Part shown: positions 31,716 through 39,556 of the stretch, in pieces | Layout: every line of letters begins with the position of its first letter | How positions within the stretch are numbered: position 1 is the first letter of the stretch | DNA from: Actinomadura_C sp036008685 | GTDB taxonomy: Bacteria > Actinomycetota > Actinomycetes > Streptosporangiales > Streptosporangiaceae | Length of the DNA stretch: 64,000 bases | Assembly: GCA_036008685.1 (NCBI GenBank) | Contig: DASYNF010000198.1 | Coordinates: 1-64,000 of the forward strand | Direction: 5' to 3' | Made by a program: the position numbers and the translations under genes | Notes under the pieces: model-generated | What the model saw: only the letters and a program-made list of their open reading frames with translations | Database searches by the model: none | What the model was told of the DNA's origin: nothing

Positions 31716-32486
31716 GTGCGTAAGACGGCAGTGATCACCGGAGCAAGCAGCGGCATCGGCGCGGCGACCGCCCGCCGGCTGGCCGCCGAGGGATTCAACG
31801 TGGTCCTGGCCGCCCGGCGACGGGAGCGGCTGGACGAGCTGGCCAAGGAGATCGAGGACGCGGACCCGGCCGGACGGCCCAACGCGGTCGCGGCCATGAC
31901 GCTGGACGTGACGTCGCAGGAGTCGGTGGACGCGCTCGCCGCCGCCCTCTCCGAGTGCCACGTGCTGGTCAACAACGCCGGTGGCGCGCTGGGACTCGAC
32001 CCGGTGGCCGCGGCCGACCCGGCCGACTGGCAGTCGATGTACGACACCAACGTGCTCGGCCTGCTCCGGGTGACGAAGGCTCTGCTCCCCATGCTGATCG
32101 CGGGTGGCGAGGGCCACGTGGTCAACATCACGTCACTGGCCGGCCACGTCCCCTACGAGGGGGGCGCGGGATATGTCGCGGCCAAGCACGCCGCCGCCGC
32201 GGTGAACGACACGATGCGGCTCGAACTGGTCGATCAGCCGGTGCGGATCACCGAGGTCGCTCCGGGCATGGTGCGGACGGAGGAGTTCTCACTCGTTCGC
32301 TTCCGCGGCGACACGGACAGGGCCGACAGGACCTACGCGGGCGTTCCCGACCCGCTCACCGCCGATGACGTCGCGGACTGCGTCGCCTGGGCGGTGACCC
32401 GCCCGGCCCATGTCAACATCGACCGGATCGACGTCCAGCCGCGGGTCCAGGCGGCGCCCTACAAGGTCCACCGCGTGACGTCCTAG
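31716..32486 (+). CDS. Short-chain dehydrogenase/reductase (SDR family)
   Basis: 256 residues from GTG 31716 (GGAAGGA upstream). Classical SDR: cofactor loop TGASSGIG, NNAG in VLVNNAGGALG, catalytic Ser in ITSLAG and YxxxK in GYVAAKHA. It belongs to the YdfG-like serine/3-hydroxy acid dehydrogenase group by overall pattern (GHVPYEGGAGY, VRITEVAPGMVRTEEF). An arginine after the first strand (AARRRERLDEL) fits NADP(H). Substrate uncertain. Divergent from mshA. Confidence 0.88.
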   Translation: MRKTAVITGASSGIGAATARRLAAEGFNVVLAARRRERLDELAKEIEDADPAGRPNAVAAMTLDVTSQESVDALAAALSECHVLVNNAGGALGLDPVAAADPADWQSMYDTNVLGLLRVTKALLPMLIAGGEGHVVNITSLAGHVPYEGGAGYVAAKHAAAAVNDTMRLELVDQPVRITEVAPGMVRTEEFSLVRFRGDTDRADRTYAGVPDPLTADDVADCVAWAVTRPAHVNIDRIDVQPRVQAAPYKVHRVTS

Positions 32487-32495
32487 CGCCGGTCC

Positions 32496-33398
32496 ATGAT
32501 CCATACCCAACCGCCGCACCGGCCGCCGGCCGTACCCCTGTCCCGGCTCGCCCCCGGACGGGGCCACGGGGCACGGCGCCGCCATGCGACCCGGCCGGAG
32601 GGTGTGATCACCCGAGGCACCACGGCCCCGAACCGGCTGCGCCGCGTCGACCGGTGGATCGCCGCCACCCAGGGGTCCCGCCTGCGCTCCGCGGACCGGC
32701 CTCTGGTCGTCGACCTGGGCTATGGCGCCTCGCCGGTGACCTCCGCCGAGCTGTTCGACCGGCTCCGCACCGTGCGTCCGACCGTGGAGGTCGTCGGGCT
32801 GGAGATCGACCCCGTGCGAGTGGCCGCGGGCGAGGCGTTCATGGCCGCGGCCGGGCATCCGGCGACGGGCGGCCTGTCGTTTCGGCGGGGCGGGTTCGAG
32901 CTGCCGGTCGGCCGTCCGCCGACCCTGGTGAGGGCCTTCAACGTGCTGCGGCAGTACGACGAGGCGGCCGCCTGGGAGGCATGGGACCGGTTGCGGTCGG
33001 GCCTCGCCCCAGGCGGCCTGCTGGTCGAGGGGACCTGTGACGAGATCGGCCGCCGCGCCGTCTGGGTGTCACTCGGCCCCGAGGGGCCGCGCACCATCAC
33101 GTTCGCCGCCCGCCTGTCCTCGCTGGCCCGCCCGTCCGAGCTGGCCGAGCGGCTGCCCAAGACCCTGATCCATCGCAACGTGGCCGGTGAGCCGGTGCAC
33201 GCCCTCCTCGCCGACCTCGACCGATGCTGGGCCGCCGCCGCGCCGCGGTCGGTGTTCGGACCCCGGCAGCGCTGGCTCGCGGCGGTGGAGTCGCTGGCCC
33301 GATCCTGGCCGGTCGAGACCCGCCCGCCCGCGGGCGGGCCCAGGCGATGGCGCCTCGGCGAGATCACGCTCCCGTGGGAGGCCGTCGCACCCTCCTAA
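32496..33398 (+). CDS. Putative SAM-dependent methyltransferase-like protein
   Basis: 300 residues. After a Pro/Arg-rich N-terminus (1-45), a Rossmann-like core shows motif I-like VVDLGYGASPVTSAEL, an acidic end of strand 2 in VVGLEIDPVRVAAGEA, RAFNVLRQYDEAAAWEAWDR, and LAPGGLLVEGTCDEIGRRAVW. This matches a class I methyltransferase with an unusual glycine loop (GYGASP). No substrate hint. It starts 9 bp after the SDR gene and is probably co-transcribed. A family hairpin follows it. Confidence 0.72.
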   Translation: MIHTQPPHRPPAVPLSRLAPGRGHGARRRHATRPEGVITRGTTAPNRLRRVDRWIAATQGSRLRSADRPLVVDLGYGASPVTSAELFDRLRTVRPTVEVVGLEIDPVRVAAGEAFMAAAGHPATGGLSFRRGGFELPVGRPPTLVRAFNVLRQYDEAAAWEAWDRLRSGLAPGGLLVEGTCDEIGRRAVWVSLGPEGPRTITFAARLSSLARPSELAERLPKTLIHRNVAGEPVHALLADLDRCWAAAAPRSVFGPRQRWLAAVESLARSWPVETRPPAGGPRRWRLGEITLPWEAVAPS

Positions 33399-33420
33399 GG
33401 GTGATCTCGTGCCCCTGTCC

Positions 33421-33458
33421 TGATCTCGCGGTCGTTCGCGTGGACGACCGCGAGATCA
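33421..33458. terminator. Hairpin of the dispersed repeat family after the methyltransferase-like gene
   Basis: 15-bp perfect arms TGATCTCGCGGTCGT / ACGACCGCGAGATCA with loop TCGCGTGG. The left arm plus loop repeats the word seen after phoU. A second partial copy, GTGATCTCGTG, lies at 33400-33411. Confidence 0.8.
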
Positions 33459-33544
33459 CGACACGGAGGGGCGGACGGATGTGGGCTGGGCAGCGGATAA
33501 GCGGAGAGTTACATTGCTGTCCGGCCCCCGACGAGGAGATCCCC

Positions 33545-35167
33545 TTGCTTCAACTCGATCTGGCGACCTTGCACGAGGCGATCGCCGCGGCCGTACCACG
33601 GCGGGAGTGCCTGGTGTGGCGGGATCGGCGCCTGACCTGGCACGAGGTCACCGAGCGGACCCGGCGGCTGGCCCAGGTCCTGCACGCCCACGGGCTCGGG
33701 GTGCACGGACGGCGCGGTGACCCGTGGACGTCGCCCCACGACCACCTGGCGTTGTATCTCCACAACGGGCCCGAATATCTCGAGGGCCTGCTGGGCGCGC
33801 ACAAGGCCAGGGTCGCGCCGTTCAACGTCAACTACCGCTATGTCGAGGACGAGCTGGCCCATCTCTTCGGGGACGCCCGGCCCCGAGCGGTGATCTACCA
33901 CGCGCGCTTCGCGGCGTCCCTCGGCCGGATCCTGGATCGGCTGGACGGTGAGGTGCTGCTCCTGCAGGTCGCCGACGAGTCCGGGGCCGATCTGCTGCCC
34001 GGCGCCCTCGACTACGAGGCCGCGCTGACCGCCGCGTCCGCCGAGCCACTGGGCGTACGGCCGAGCGCCGGCGACCTGCACATCCTCTACACCGGCGGAA
34101 CCACCGGCATGCCCAAGGGCGTGCTCTGGCGCATCGGTGACCTCCTCAACGGCCCGCTCGGGCTACGACGCCGGGACGGCACCGTGATCACCGACCTGGG
34201 GGAGGCGGTCGAATCCGCCCGGACCGCCCACCACCGCGTGCTGATCGCACCGCCGCTGATGCACGGCACGGGGACCTGGTCGGCGCTGGGCGGCTGGTGC
34301 GGCGGCGCGACCGTGGTGATCCCCGATCGCGTGGACCGGCTCGACGCCGGGGACCTGCTGAGCGTGGCGGCCCGGGAGGGCGCCACCCGGCTCACGGTCG
34401 TGGGCGACGCGTTCGCCCGGCCCATCGCCGACGAGCTCGACTCCGGGGCCCACGAGCTCTCGTCGCTGCGGCAGATCCTCAACTCCGGAGCGGCGATCAG
34501 CCCCGGAGTCAAGCGGCGGCTGACCTCCGCACTCCCCGGCACCAGGATCGTGGACGTTCTGGGATCCTCGGAGACCGGCCTCCAGGTGTCCCGCAGGGGT
34601 GCCGCGGACGGCCCGTTCACCCCCGCTCCGGGGGCGGTGGTGCTGAGCGGCGACCGGATCCGCACGCTGTCCCCGGGCGAGGACGAGATGGGCTGGCTCG
34701 CCAAGGCGGGCGCGATCCCGCTGGGCTATCTCGGGGATCCGGACAGGACGGCCGCCACGTTCGTCTCGGTGGGCGGCCGCCGGCTCGTCATCGCCGGGGA
34801 TCGGGCGCGGCTGCTGGCCGACGGCACCATCGAGGTGCACGGCCGGGAGGCCACGACCATCAACACCGGAGGCGAGAAGGTCTTCGCGGAGGAGGTCGAG
34901 AACGTGCTGCGCGGGATCGAGGGCGTCTGCGACGCGCTGGTGATCGGGCGGCCGAGCGAGCGCTGGGGCCAGGAGATCGTCGCGGTCGTACGGCTCTCGG
35001 CCGGCCGGACCGACGACCAGCTCCGCGCGGCCTGTGCCACGCAGCTGGCCCGCTACAAGCTCCCGAAGGCCTTTCTGCGGACCGAGGGCGATCTGCGCCT
35101 GCCCAACGGCAAGGCCGACTACGCCGCGGCCCGCGCCGTCGCGAGCCCGGGCCGGGAGGCCTCATGA
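33545..35167 (+). CDS. Acyl-CoA synthetase (AMP-dependent, ANL superfamily)
   Basis: 540 residues from TTG 33545, preceded by GAGGAGAT; the upstream part of the frame runs through the hairpin and is unlikely to be translated. ANL motifs: phosphate loop ILYTGGTTGMPKG (A3), LIAPPLMHGTGTW (A4), VLGSSETG (A5), GDRARLLADGTIEVHGREATTINTGGEKV (A7-A8, in parts), and the catalytic Lys in RLPNGKADY (A10). It should activate a carboxylic acid as acyl-AMP and transfer it to CoA. Chain length cannot be read. Convergent with the macrodomain gene. Confidence 0.9.
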   Translation: MLQLDLATLHEAIAAAVPRRECLVWRDRRLTWHEVTERTRRLAQVLHAHGLGVHGRRGDPWTSPHDHLALYLHNGPEYLEGLLGAHKARVAPFNVNYRYVEDELAHLFGDARPRAVIYHARFAASLGRILDRLDGEVLLLQVADESGADLLPGALDYEAALTAASAEPLGVRPSAGDLHILYTGGTTGMPKGVLWRIGDLLNGPLGLRRRDGTVITDLGEAVESARTAHHRVLIAPPLMHGTGTWSALGGWCGGATVVIPDRVDRLDAGDLLSVAAREGATRLTVVGDAFARPIADELDSGAHELSSLRQILNSGAAISPGVKRRLTSALPGTRIVDVLGSSETGLQVSRRGAADGPFTPAPGAVVLSGDRIRTLSPGEDEMGWLAKAGAIPLGYLGDPDRTAATFVSVGGRRLVIAGDRARLLADGTIEVHGREATTINTGGEKVFAEEVENVLRGIEGVCDALVIGRPSERWGQEIVAVVRLSAGRTDDQLRAACATQLARYKLPKAFLRTEGDLRLPNGKADYAAARAVASPGREAS

Positions 35168-35185
35168 CCGATGTGGGGCCGCTGA

Positions 35186-35698
35186 TCAGCTCCCGCTCAG
35201 CACCCGCTCGAAGACCGAATGGATCCCGGCGGTGAACAGCACGAACCTGATGTCCGTGAGGTTCGCGGGGGTCTCGTGGACCGTCGTGATGGCGATCCGG
35301 GCCGCGTCCTCGAGCGGCCATCCATAGATCCCGGCCGACACCGCCGGGAAGGCGATCGACGTCGCGCCCAGCTCATCGGCGACCCGGAGCGACTCCCGGT
35401 AACAGGAGGCCAGCAGGTGTGAACGGTCCTCGGTCTTGCAATAGACCGGGCCGACCGTGTGGATCACCCAGCGGGACGGCAGGTCACCGGCCGTGGTGGC
35501 CACGGCCCGGCCGGTCGGGAGGCCTTTCCCGTAGTGCCCGGCGCGCAGGGCGCGGCACTCCTCGAGGATCATCGGCCCGCCCCGCCGGTGGATGGCCCCG
35601 TCGACGCCTCCTCCGCCGAGCAGGGAGGAGTTGGCCGCGTTGACGACGGCGTCCACGCGCTGTTCGGTGATGTCCCCCTGAATCAGTGCGATCGTCAT
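35186..35698 (-). CDS. Macrodomain protein (O-acetyl-ADP-ribose deacetylase, YmdB-like)
   Basis: 170 residues, a single macrodomain. ADP-ribose binding and catalytic features of the MacroD type: IALIQGDITEQRVDAVVNAA, NSSLLGGGGVDGAIHRRGG, the loop GLPTGRAVATTAGDLP, VIHTVGP and FPAVSAGIYGWP. Removes ADP-ribose groups from proteins or deacetylates O-acetyl-ADP-ribose. Its ATG overlaps the cydB stop (ATGA, 35695-35698), so it is translated with the cytochrome bd operon, an unexpected partnership. Confidence 0.93.
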   Translation of the reverse strand: MTIALIQGDITEQRVDAVVNAANSSLLGGGGVDGAIHRRGGPMILEECRALRAGHYGKGLPTGRAVATTAGDLPSRWVIHTVGPVYCKTEDRSHLLASCYRESLRVADELGATSIAFPAVSAGIYGWPLEDAARIAITTVHETPANLTDIRFVLFTAGIHSVFERVLSGS

Positions 35699-36675
35699 GG
35701 CTCACCTCCTGGTTCCATCGAAGCACGCCCTGATTCCAGAGAAGCACGCTCCCGTCCGTCCCGCTGGAACAGGAGGTACAGCCAGGCCAGGGAGGGGAGC
35801 AGGATGATCCCGCCCGCGCCGAGGGCGATCAGCACCACCCGCAGCACGGCGTCGTGCGCGGCGGCCGCCTCGAAGTCCAGGTCGCTGAGGTCGGCCGCGC
35901 CCCACAGAACCGCCGCCGCCGCGAGCGCCGCGGTGACCCGTACGGCCAGATAGCGCCGGAGGAGCAGCAGGACCAGCGAGACGACCCCGGCGACGGCCGA
36001 GAGCCAGATGAGCGGTGAACGCACGTCCAGGACCACGGCCCCGGGGAGCGCCAGCACGCCGACGGTCACCCCGGCCGCGAGCGCGTACAGCCGGAACCGC
36101 TCGGTGACGTCCCGGCCGGCGAGGCGACGGGCGTCCGCGGTCAGATAGACGGCCGCGAGGTAGGAGCACAGCACTGTGGTCAGCAGGCCCGCACAGAGCC
36201 CTTCGATGCTGAGCCAGCTCGTCCGGCCCGCCGTCATCGCACCGGCCACCGCCCCGAGGCAGTAGGGGGTGAGCGCCGAGGAGATCCCGAACGCCAGGGC
36301 ATAGCGGCCCCCGCCCGGCACCGCCTTCCAGAAGACGAACGCGCTGCCGCGGATCACGATGCCGAGGGCGGCGAGTGAGAGCGGCACCCAGTACTCCGTC
36401 ATGATCGAGGCGAAGATCGGCGGGAAGGCGGTCCACGTCATCACCATGACGAAGATGAGCCAGACGTGGTTGGCCTCCCAGACCGGTCCCATCGCGTGCT
36501 CGATCACCTCCCGCTGCGCGCGGACAACCGCGAGATCACGGCCGGGGGCCGGGGCGCGGAGGCGGCGGTGGGCCAGCAGGTGCCACGCCCCGGCGCCGAA
36601 GTCCGCGCCGCCGAAGAGGAGGTATGCCGACAGGCCGGCGAGCAGGAGCCCGAGGCATATATCCGTATATGTCAT
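35695..36675 (-). CDS. cydB: Cytochrome bd ubiquinol oxidase subunit II
   Basis: 326 residues, membrane subunit partnering CydA. N-terminal GADFGAGAWHLL corresponds to the LDGFDLGVG region, and AMGPVWEANHVWLIF is the conserved GPVWxxNxVW block. Seven to nine hydrophobic helices follow. Between them (about residues 40-55) the sequence APGRDLAVVRAQ looks like an insertion, and its DNA (36519-36540) is a copy of the dispersed hairpin repeat found between genes. The C-terminus repeats ASLESG/ASMEPG. Overlaps cydA upstream (ATGA) and the macrodomain gene downstream (ATGA). Confidence 0.93.
   Translation of the reverse strand: MTYTDICLGLLLAGLSAYLLFGGADFGAGAWHLLAHRRLRAPAPGRDLAVVRAQREVIEHAMGPVWEANHVWLIFVMVMTWTAFPPIFASIMTEYWVPLSLAALGIVIRGSAFVFWKAVPGGGRYALAFGISSALTPYCLGAVAGAMTAGRTSWLSIEGLCAGLLTTVLCSYLAAVYLTADARRLAGRDVTERFRLYALAAGVTVGVLALPGAVVLDVRSPLIWLSAVAGVVSLVLLLLRRYLAVRVTAALAAAAVLWGAADLSDLDFEAAAAHDAVLRVVLIALGAGGIILLPSLAWLYLLFQRDGRERASLESGRASMEPGGEP
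36519..36540. repeat. Copy of the dispersed GTGATCTCGCGG repeat inside cydB
   Basis: On the minus strand GTGATCTCGCGGTTGTCCGC matches the copy at 55780 (GTGATCTCGCGGTCGTCCGC) in 19 of 20 bases. It is in frame in cydB. Confidence 0.75.
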
Positions 36676-38042
36676 TCCTGCTCACCCCGGCCATCCGTCA
36701 CCGGGCGGCGCATGCGCCGTAGGACGCTGACCGTCGCGGCCGTGAGCAGGGCGTAGACCGCCAGCACGATGACCAGACCATAGCGGAGCCCCGGCGAGGG
36801 ATTGACCGCCTCGCTGCTGCGCATCACGCCGTAGACGATCCACGGCTGCCGGCCCACCTCGGTGACCGTCCATCCCGCCTCCATGGCGATGGCGGCGCCC
36901 ACCCCGGCGAGCGTCGCGGCACGCAGCAGCCAGGGCGGCCAGGCCGAGGCGGCCCGCCTCCGCTCGTTCCCGTCCCGGAGGCCCCGGTCGCGCCGGGGCC
37001 ACCGCACCTCGTGCCGGTTGCTCCACCACCACCATGCCGCCAGCGCCAGCAGGCCGGTGCCTATCCCGATCATGAGCTCGTACGCGATGTGGACCACGGC
37101 GTCCGGGGGCCGGACCTCCGCGGGCCAGGCGTCGAGGCCGCGCAGCGTCGCGTGCGCGTCGAACCTGAGCATGATCGACAGCGCGTTGGGGATCTCGAAG
37201 ACGCCGACCTTCAACGGCACACCGGCCTCGGTGCGGGCGATGCCCTCCATCGCGGCGAACTTGATCGGCTGCCGGTCGGCCACGAACCGTACGGCCCAGT
37301 CTCCGACCAGCACCTGCAGCGGAGCGAGCACGGCGCCGAGTGTGAACGGGATCGCGAACCCGAGCCGGTGGTAGCGGTCCACCACGCCGCGGCGGCGGTC
37401 CCGCAGGAGCGCCACCGCGTAGACCGAGGCCACGATGAACGAGCACACCATGAGCGAGGCGACGATCAGGTGCGCCGCCTGTGGCGGGGTCGCGGGGTTG
37501 AACATGGCGCTCAGCGGACGTACGTCCGTGACCTTCCCGTCGACCAGCCGGAAGCCCCGGGGCTGGTTCATCCATGCGTTCACGGTGACCACGAAGAACG
37601 CCGACAGCAGCCCGGAGACGACGATCGGCACCCCGGTGAGGAGGTGGACCTTCGCCGGCAGCCGGTCCCGGCCGTACAGATAGATGCCGATGAAGATGGC
37701 CTCGATGAAGAACGCGATGCCCTCGAGCGCGAAGGCCGCGCCGAAGACCTGGCCGTAGGTGTCCATGAAGCGCGGCCACAGGGTCCCCATCTCGAACGAC
37801 AGCACGGTGCCCGAGACGGCGCCGACCGCGAAGAGCACGCCGGTCGCCTTGGCCCAGCGCCGGGCCAGCTCCCGGTAGACCGGATCCCCGGTGCGCAGGG
37901 CCCGCCAGTCCGCGAGCAGGGTCAGCGCGGGCAGGCCGATGCCGATGCTCGCGAGCACGATGTGGAATCCGAGGGTGAAGGCCATCTGCGTGCGGGCGGC
38001 GGCGAAGTCGGCCGGTGCCGCGCCGGCGGCGACAAGATCCAT
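36672..38042 (-). CDS. cydA: Cytochrome bd ubiquinol oxidase subunit I
   Basis: 456 residues. High-affinity terminal oxidase carrying hemes b558, b595 and d. The N-terminal RTQMAFTLGFHIVLASIGIG contains the heme His; FALEGIAFFIEAIFIGIYLYG holds the conserved acidic proton-channel residues; NAWMNQPRGF, and GRQPWIVYGVMRSSEAV (with the GRQPW motif) are diagnostic. The quinol Q loop is short, the common actinobacterial form. It heads the cydA-cydB-macrodomain operon. BlaI-like operators occupy the 93-bp interval to the divergent blaI-type gene. No cydDC export genes are adjacent. Confidence 0.95.
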   Translation of the reverse strand: MDLVAAGAAPADFAAARTQMAFTLGFHIVLASIGIGLPALTLLADWRALRTGDPVYRELARRWAKATGVLFAVGAVSGTVLSFEMGTLWPRFMDTYGQVFGAAFALEGIAFFIEAIFIGIYLYGRDRLPAKVHLLTGVPIVVSGLLSAFFVVTVNAWMNQPRGFRLVDGKVTDVRPLSAMFNPATPPQAAHLIVASLMVCSFIVASVYAVALLRDRRRGVVDRYHRLGFAIPFTLGAVLAPLQVLVGDWAVRFVADRQPIKFAAMEGIARTEAGVPLKVGVFEIPNALSIMLRFDAHATLRGLDAWPAEVRPPDAVVHIAYELMIGIGTGLLALAAWWWWSNRHEVRWPRRDRGLRDGNERRRAASAWPPWLLRAATLAGVGAAIAMEAGWTVTEVGRQPWIVYGVMRSSEAVNPSPGLRYGLVIVLAVYALLTAATVSVLRRMRRPVTDGRGEQE

Positions 38043-38056
38043 ATCTCGGATCGTAT

Positions 38057-38092
38057 TACTACGCCTTGTAGTACTAAAGGCTGTAGTACTAC
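38057..38092. promoter_or_regulatory. BlaI/MecI-type operators between cydA and the blaI-like gene
   Basis: TACTAC-N5-GTAGTA (38057-38073) and the perfect palindrome GTAGTACTAC (38083-38092); GTAGTACTA occurs twice 15 bp apart. TACTAC/GTAGTA arms are the known recognition sequence of BlaI/MecI repressors. The block is strikingly AT-rich for this genome. Confidence 0.8.
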
Positions 38093-38135
38093 TGTGTGTC
38101 GCACCTCACATCCATAGCCGGTTAAGCTAGGGCCC

Positions 38136-38519
38136 GTGAAGGGATTGGGAGAGCTTGAACGCGCGGTCATGGAGGTCCTCTGGGCACACGAGGGCGCCGG
38201 GGGCCGGCCGGCGACCGCCCGGGAGGTGGGCCATGCCCTCTCCGGAGAGCGCGACCTCGCCTACACCACCGTGATGACCGTGCTCGACCGGCTCGCCAAG
38301 AAGGGCTTCCTGCGGCGCACCCGGGACGGGCGGGCGTGGCGCTATCGCCCCGCGGCCAGCCGGGAGAGCTACGTCACCGAGCTGATGCTCGGGGCCCTCG
38401 ACCTCACCGGCGACCGGGACGCCGCGCTCGCGCACTTCGCCCAGTCCGTCTCCGGCGACGAGGCCGAGGTGCTGCGCCGGGCACTGGAGGACCTCACCCG
38501 GAAGGAGCCCCCGGGATGA
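38136..38519 (+). CDS. BlaI/MecI/CopY family transcriptional repressor
   Basis: 127 residues from GTG 38136. Winged HTH about 1-80: LGELERAVMEVLWAHEG, ATAREVGHALS, LAYTTVMTVLDRLAKKGFL (recognition helix) and the wing TRDGRAWRYRP; the C-terminal part is a dimerisation helix region. This family is usually inactivated by a paired membrane peptidase. That partner follows with an ATGA overlap. Its probable operators lie in the interval shared with cydA, so it may repress both its own operon and cydAB. Confidence 0.92.
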   Translation: MKGLGELERAVMEVLWAHEGAGGRPATAREVGHALSGERDLAYTTVMTVLDRLAKKGFLRRTRDGRAWRYRPAASRESYVTELMLGALDLTGDRDAALAHFAQSVSGDEAEVLRRALEDLTRKEPPG

Positions 38520-39529
38520 TCGGTGCCGCCCTGCTCGCGGCCATCGCGGCCGGGACCGTCGCCGGGGCGCACGTCCTCTCCGGCGCCCGCTGGCCGTGGC
38601 GCACGCCGCGCACCGCGATCGCACTCTGGCAGGCCCTGGGGCTGGCCTGGGGGATCGCCACGATCGGCACGCTGCTCAGCGTCGCGCTGCTCCCGTACGG
38701 CGACGGAATCGCCGGCGGGCTGCACCGGCTCACCGAGGACTCGGGGACCAGGCTCGGGGTGCCGCAGCTCGTCGCGCTGCTGTCCGCGCTCGGCATCGCC
38801 GCCGTGCTGGTCGCCATGCTGCTGTTCGCGGTGTTCCGGGTCGTACGGGCCCGCCGCAGGCACCGGGCGCTACTGGCCCTGGTCGCCCACGGAGAGCCGG
38901 ACGGCACCCTGGTCCTCGACCACCCGGCCGCGGCGGCCTACTGCGTGCCCGGGGTCCGCTCCGCCAAGGTGGTGGTGAGCGCCGGGACCCTGCGGCTGCT
39001 CGACCAGGCCGAGCTCGCCGCCGTGCTCGACCACGAACGGGCACACGCCCGCGAAAGGCACGATCTCGTGCTGCTGCCGTTCTCCTCGCTGCGGCAGATC
39101 TTCCCGCGCTTCGGGCTCGTCGGGCGCTCACTGGACGCCGTGGAGCTGCTCATCGAGATGGCCGCGGACGACCGGGCCCGGCGCCACCGGCCGCCGCGCG
39201 AGCTGGCCACCGCCCTGCTGCGCTTTGCCGCGGCCCGGCCCGCCGCGGCTCCCTCGGGGGCGTTGGCGGCGATCGGAGCCCGGGACGCGCAGGCCTCGCG
39301 CCCGCCGGCTCCCGGCGGGTCCGAGCCGGCGGGCCCGGTGGCGGCCGGCGCCGGTTCCGCGGCCGGCCGGACGTTCTCCCCGGACGCGACGGCGGCCAGC
39401 CCGGTCCTCGCGCGGGTGAGCCGCTTGGTGGAGCCCGCACCCTCGGGCCCGGTGACCCAGGTCGCGGTGCTGGCCGCCGCGAGCCTGCTCGCCGTCATCC
39501 CCCCGCTGCTCTACGCGCTCCCTCGCTAG
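38516..39529 (+). CDS. M56/M48-type membrane metallopeptidase (BlaR1-like partner)
   Basis: 337 residues from ATG 38516, overlapping the blaI-type stop. Three N-terminal helices (about 1-20, 38-60, 83-112), then a cytoplasmic zinc protease region with the HExxH form LDHERAHARERHDLVLL (His-Glu-Arg-Ala-His), a downstream acidic helix EMAADDRARRH, a disordered Ala/Pro/Gly stretch, and a C-terminal helix (VAVLAAASLLAVIPPLLYAL). It has no sensor domain outside the membrane like BlaR1, so what triggers it is unclear. Likely function: cleaving or otherwise relieving the adjacent repressor. Confidence 0.88.
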   Translation: MIGAALLAAIAAGTVAGAHVLSGARWPWRTPRTAIALWQALGLAWGIATIGTLLSVALLPYGDGIAGGLHRLTEDSGTRLGVPQLVALLSALGIAAVLVAMLLFAVFRVVRARRRHRALLALVAHGEPDGTLVLDHPAAAAYCVPGVRSAKVVVSAGTLRLLDQAELAAVLDHERAHARERHDLVLLPFSSLRQIFPRFGLVGRSLDAVELLIEMAADDRARRHRPPRELATALLRFAAARPAAAPSGALAAIGARDAQASRPPAPGGSEPAGPVAAGAGSAAGRTFSPDATAASPVLARVSRLVEPAPSGPVTQVAVLAAASLLAVIPPLLYALPR

Positions 39530-39556
39530 GGGGCGCTCCCCCGAGGGGGTCCGTGC

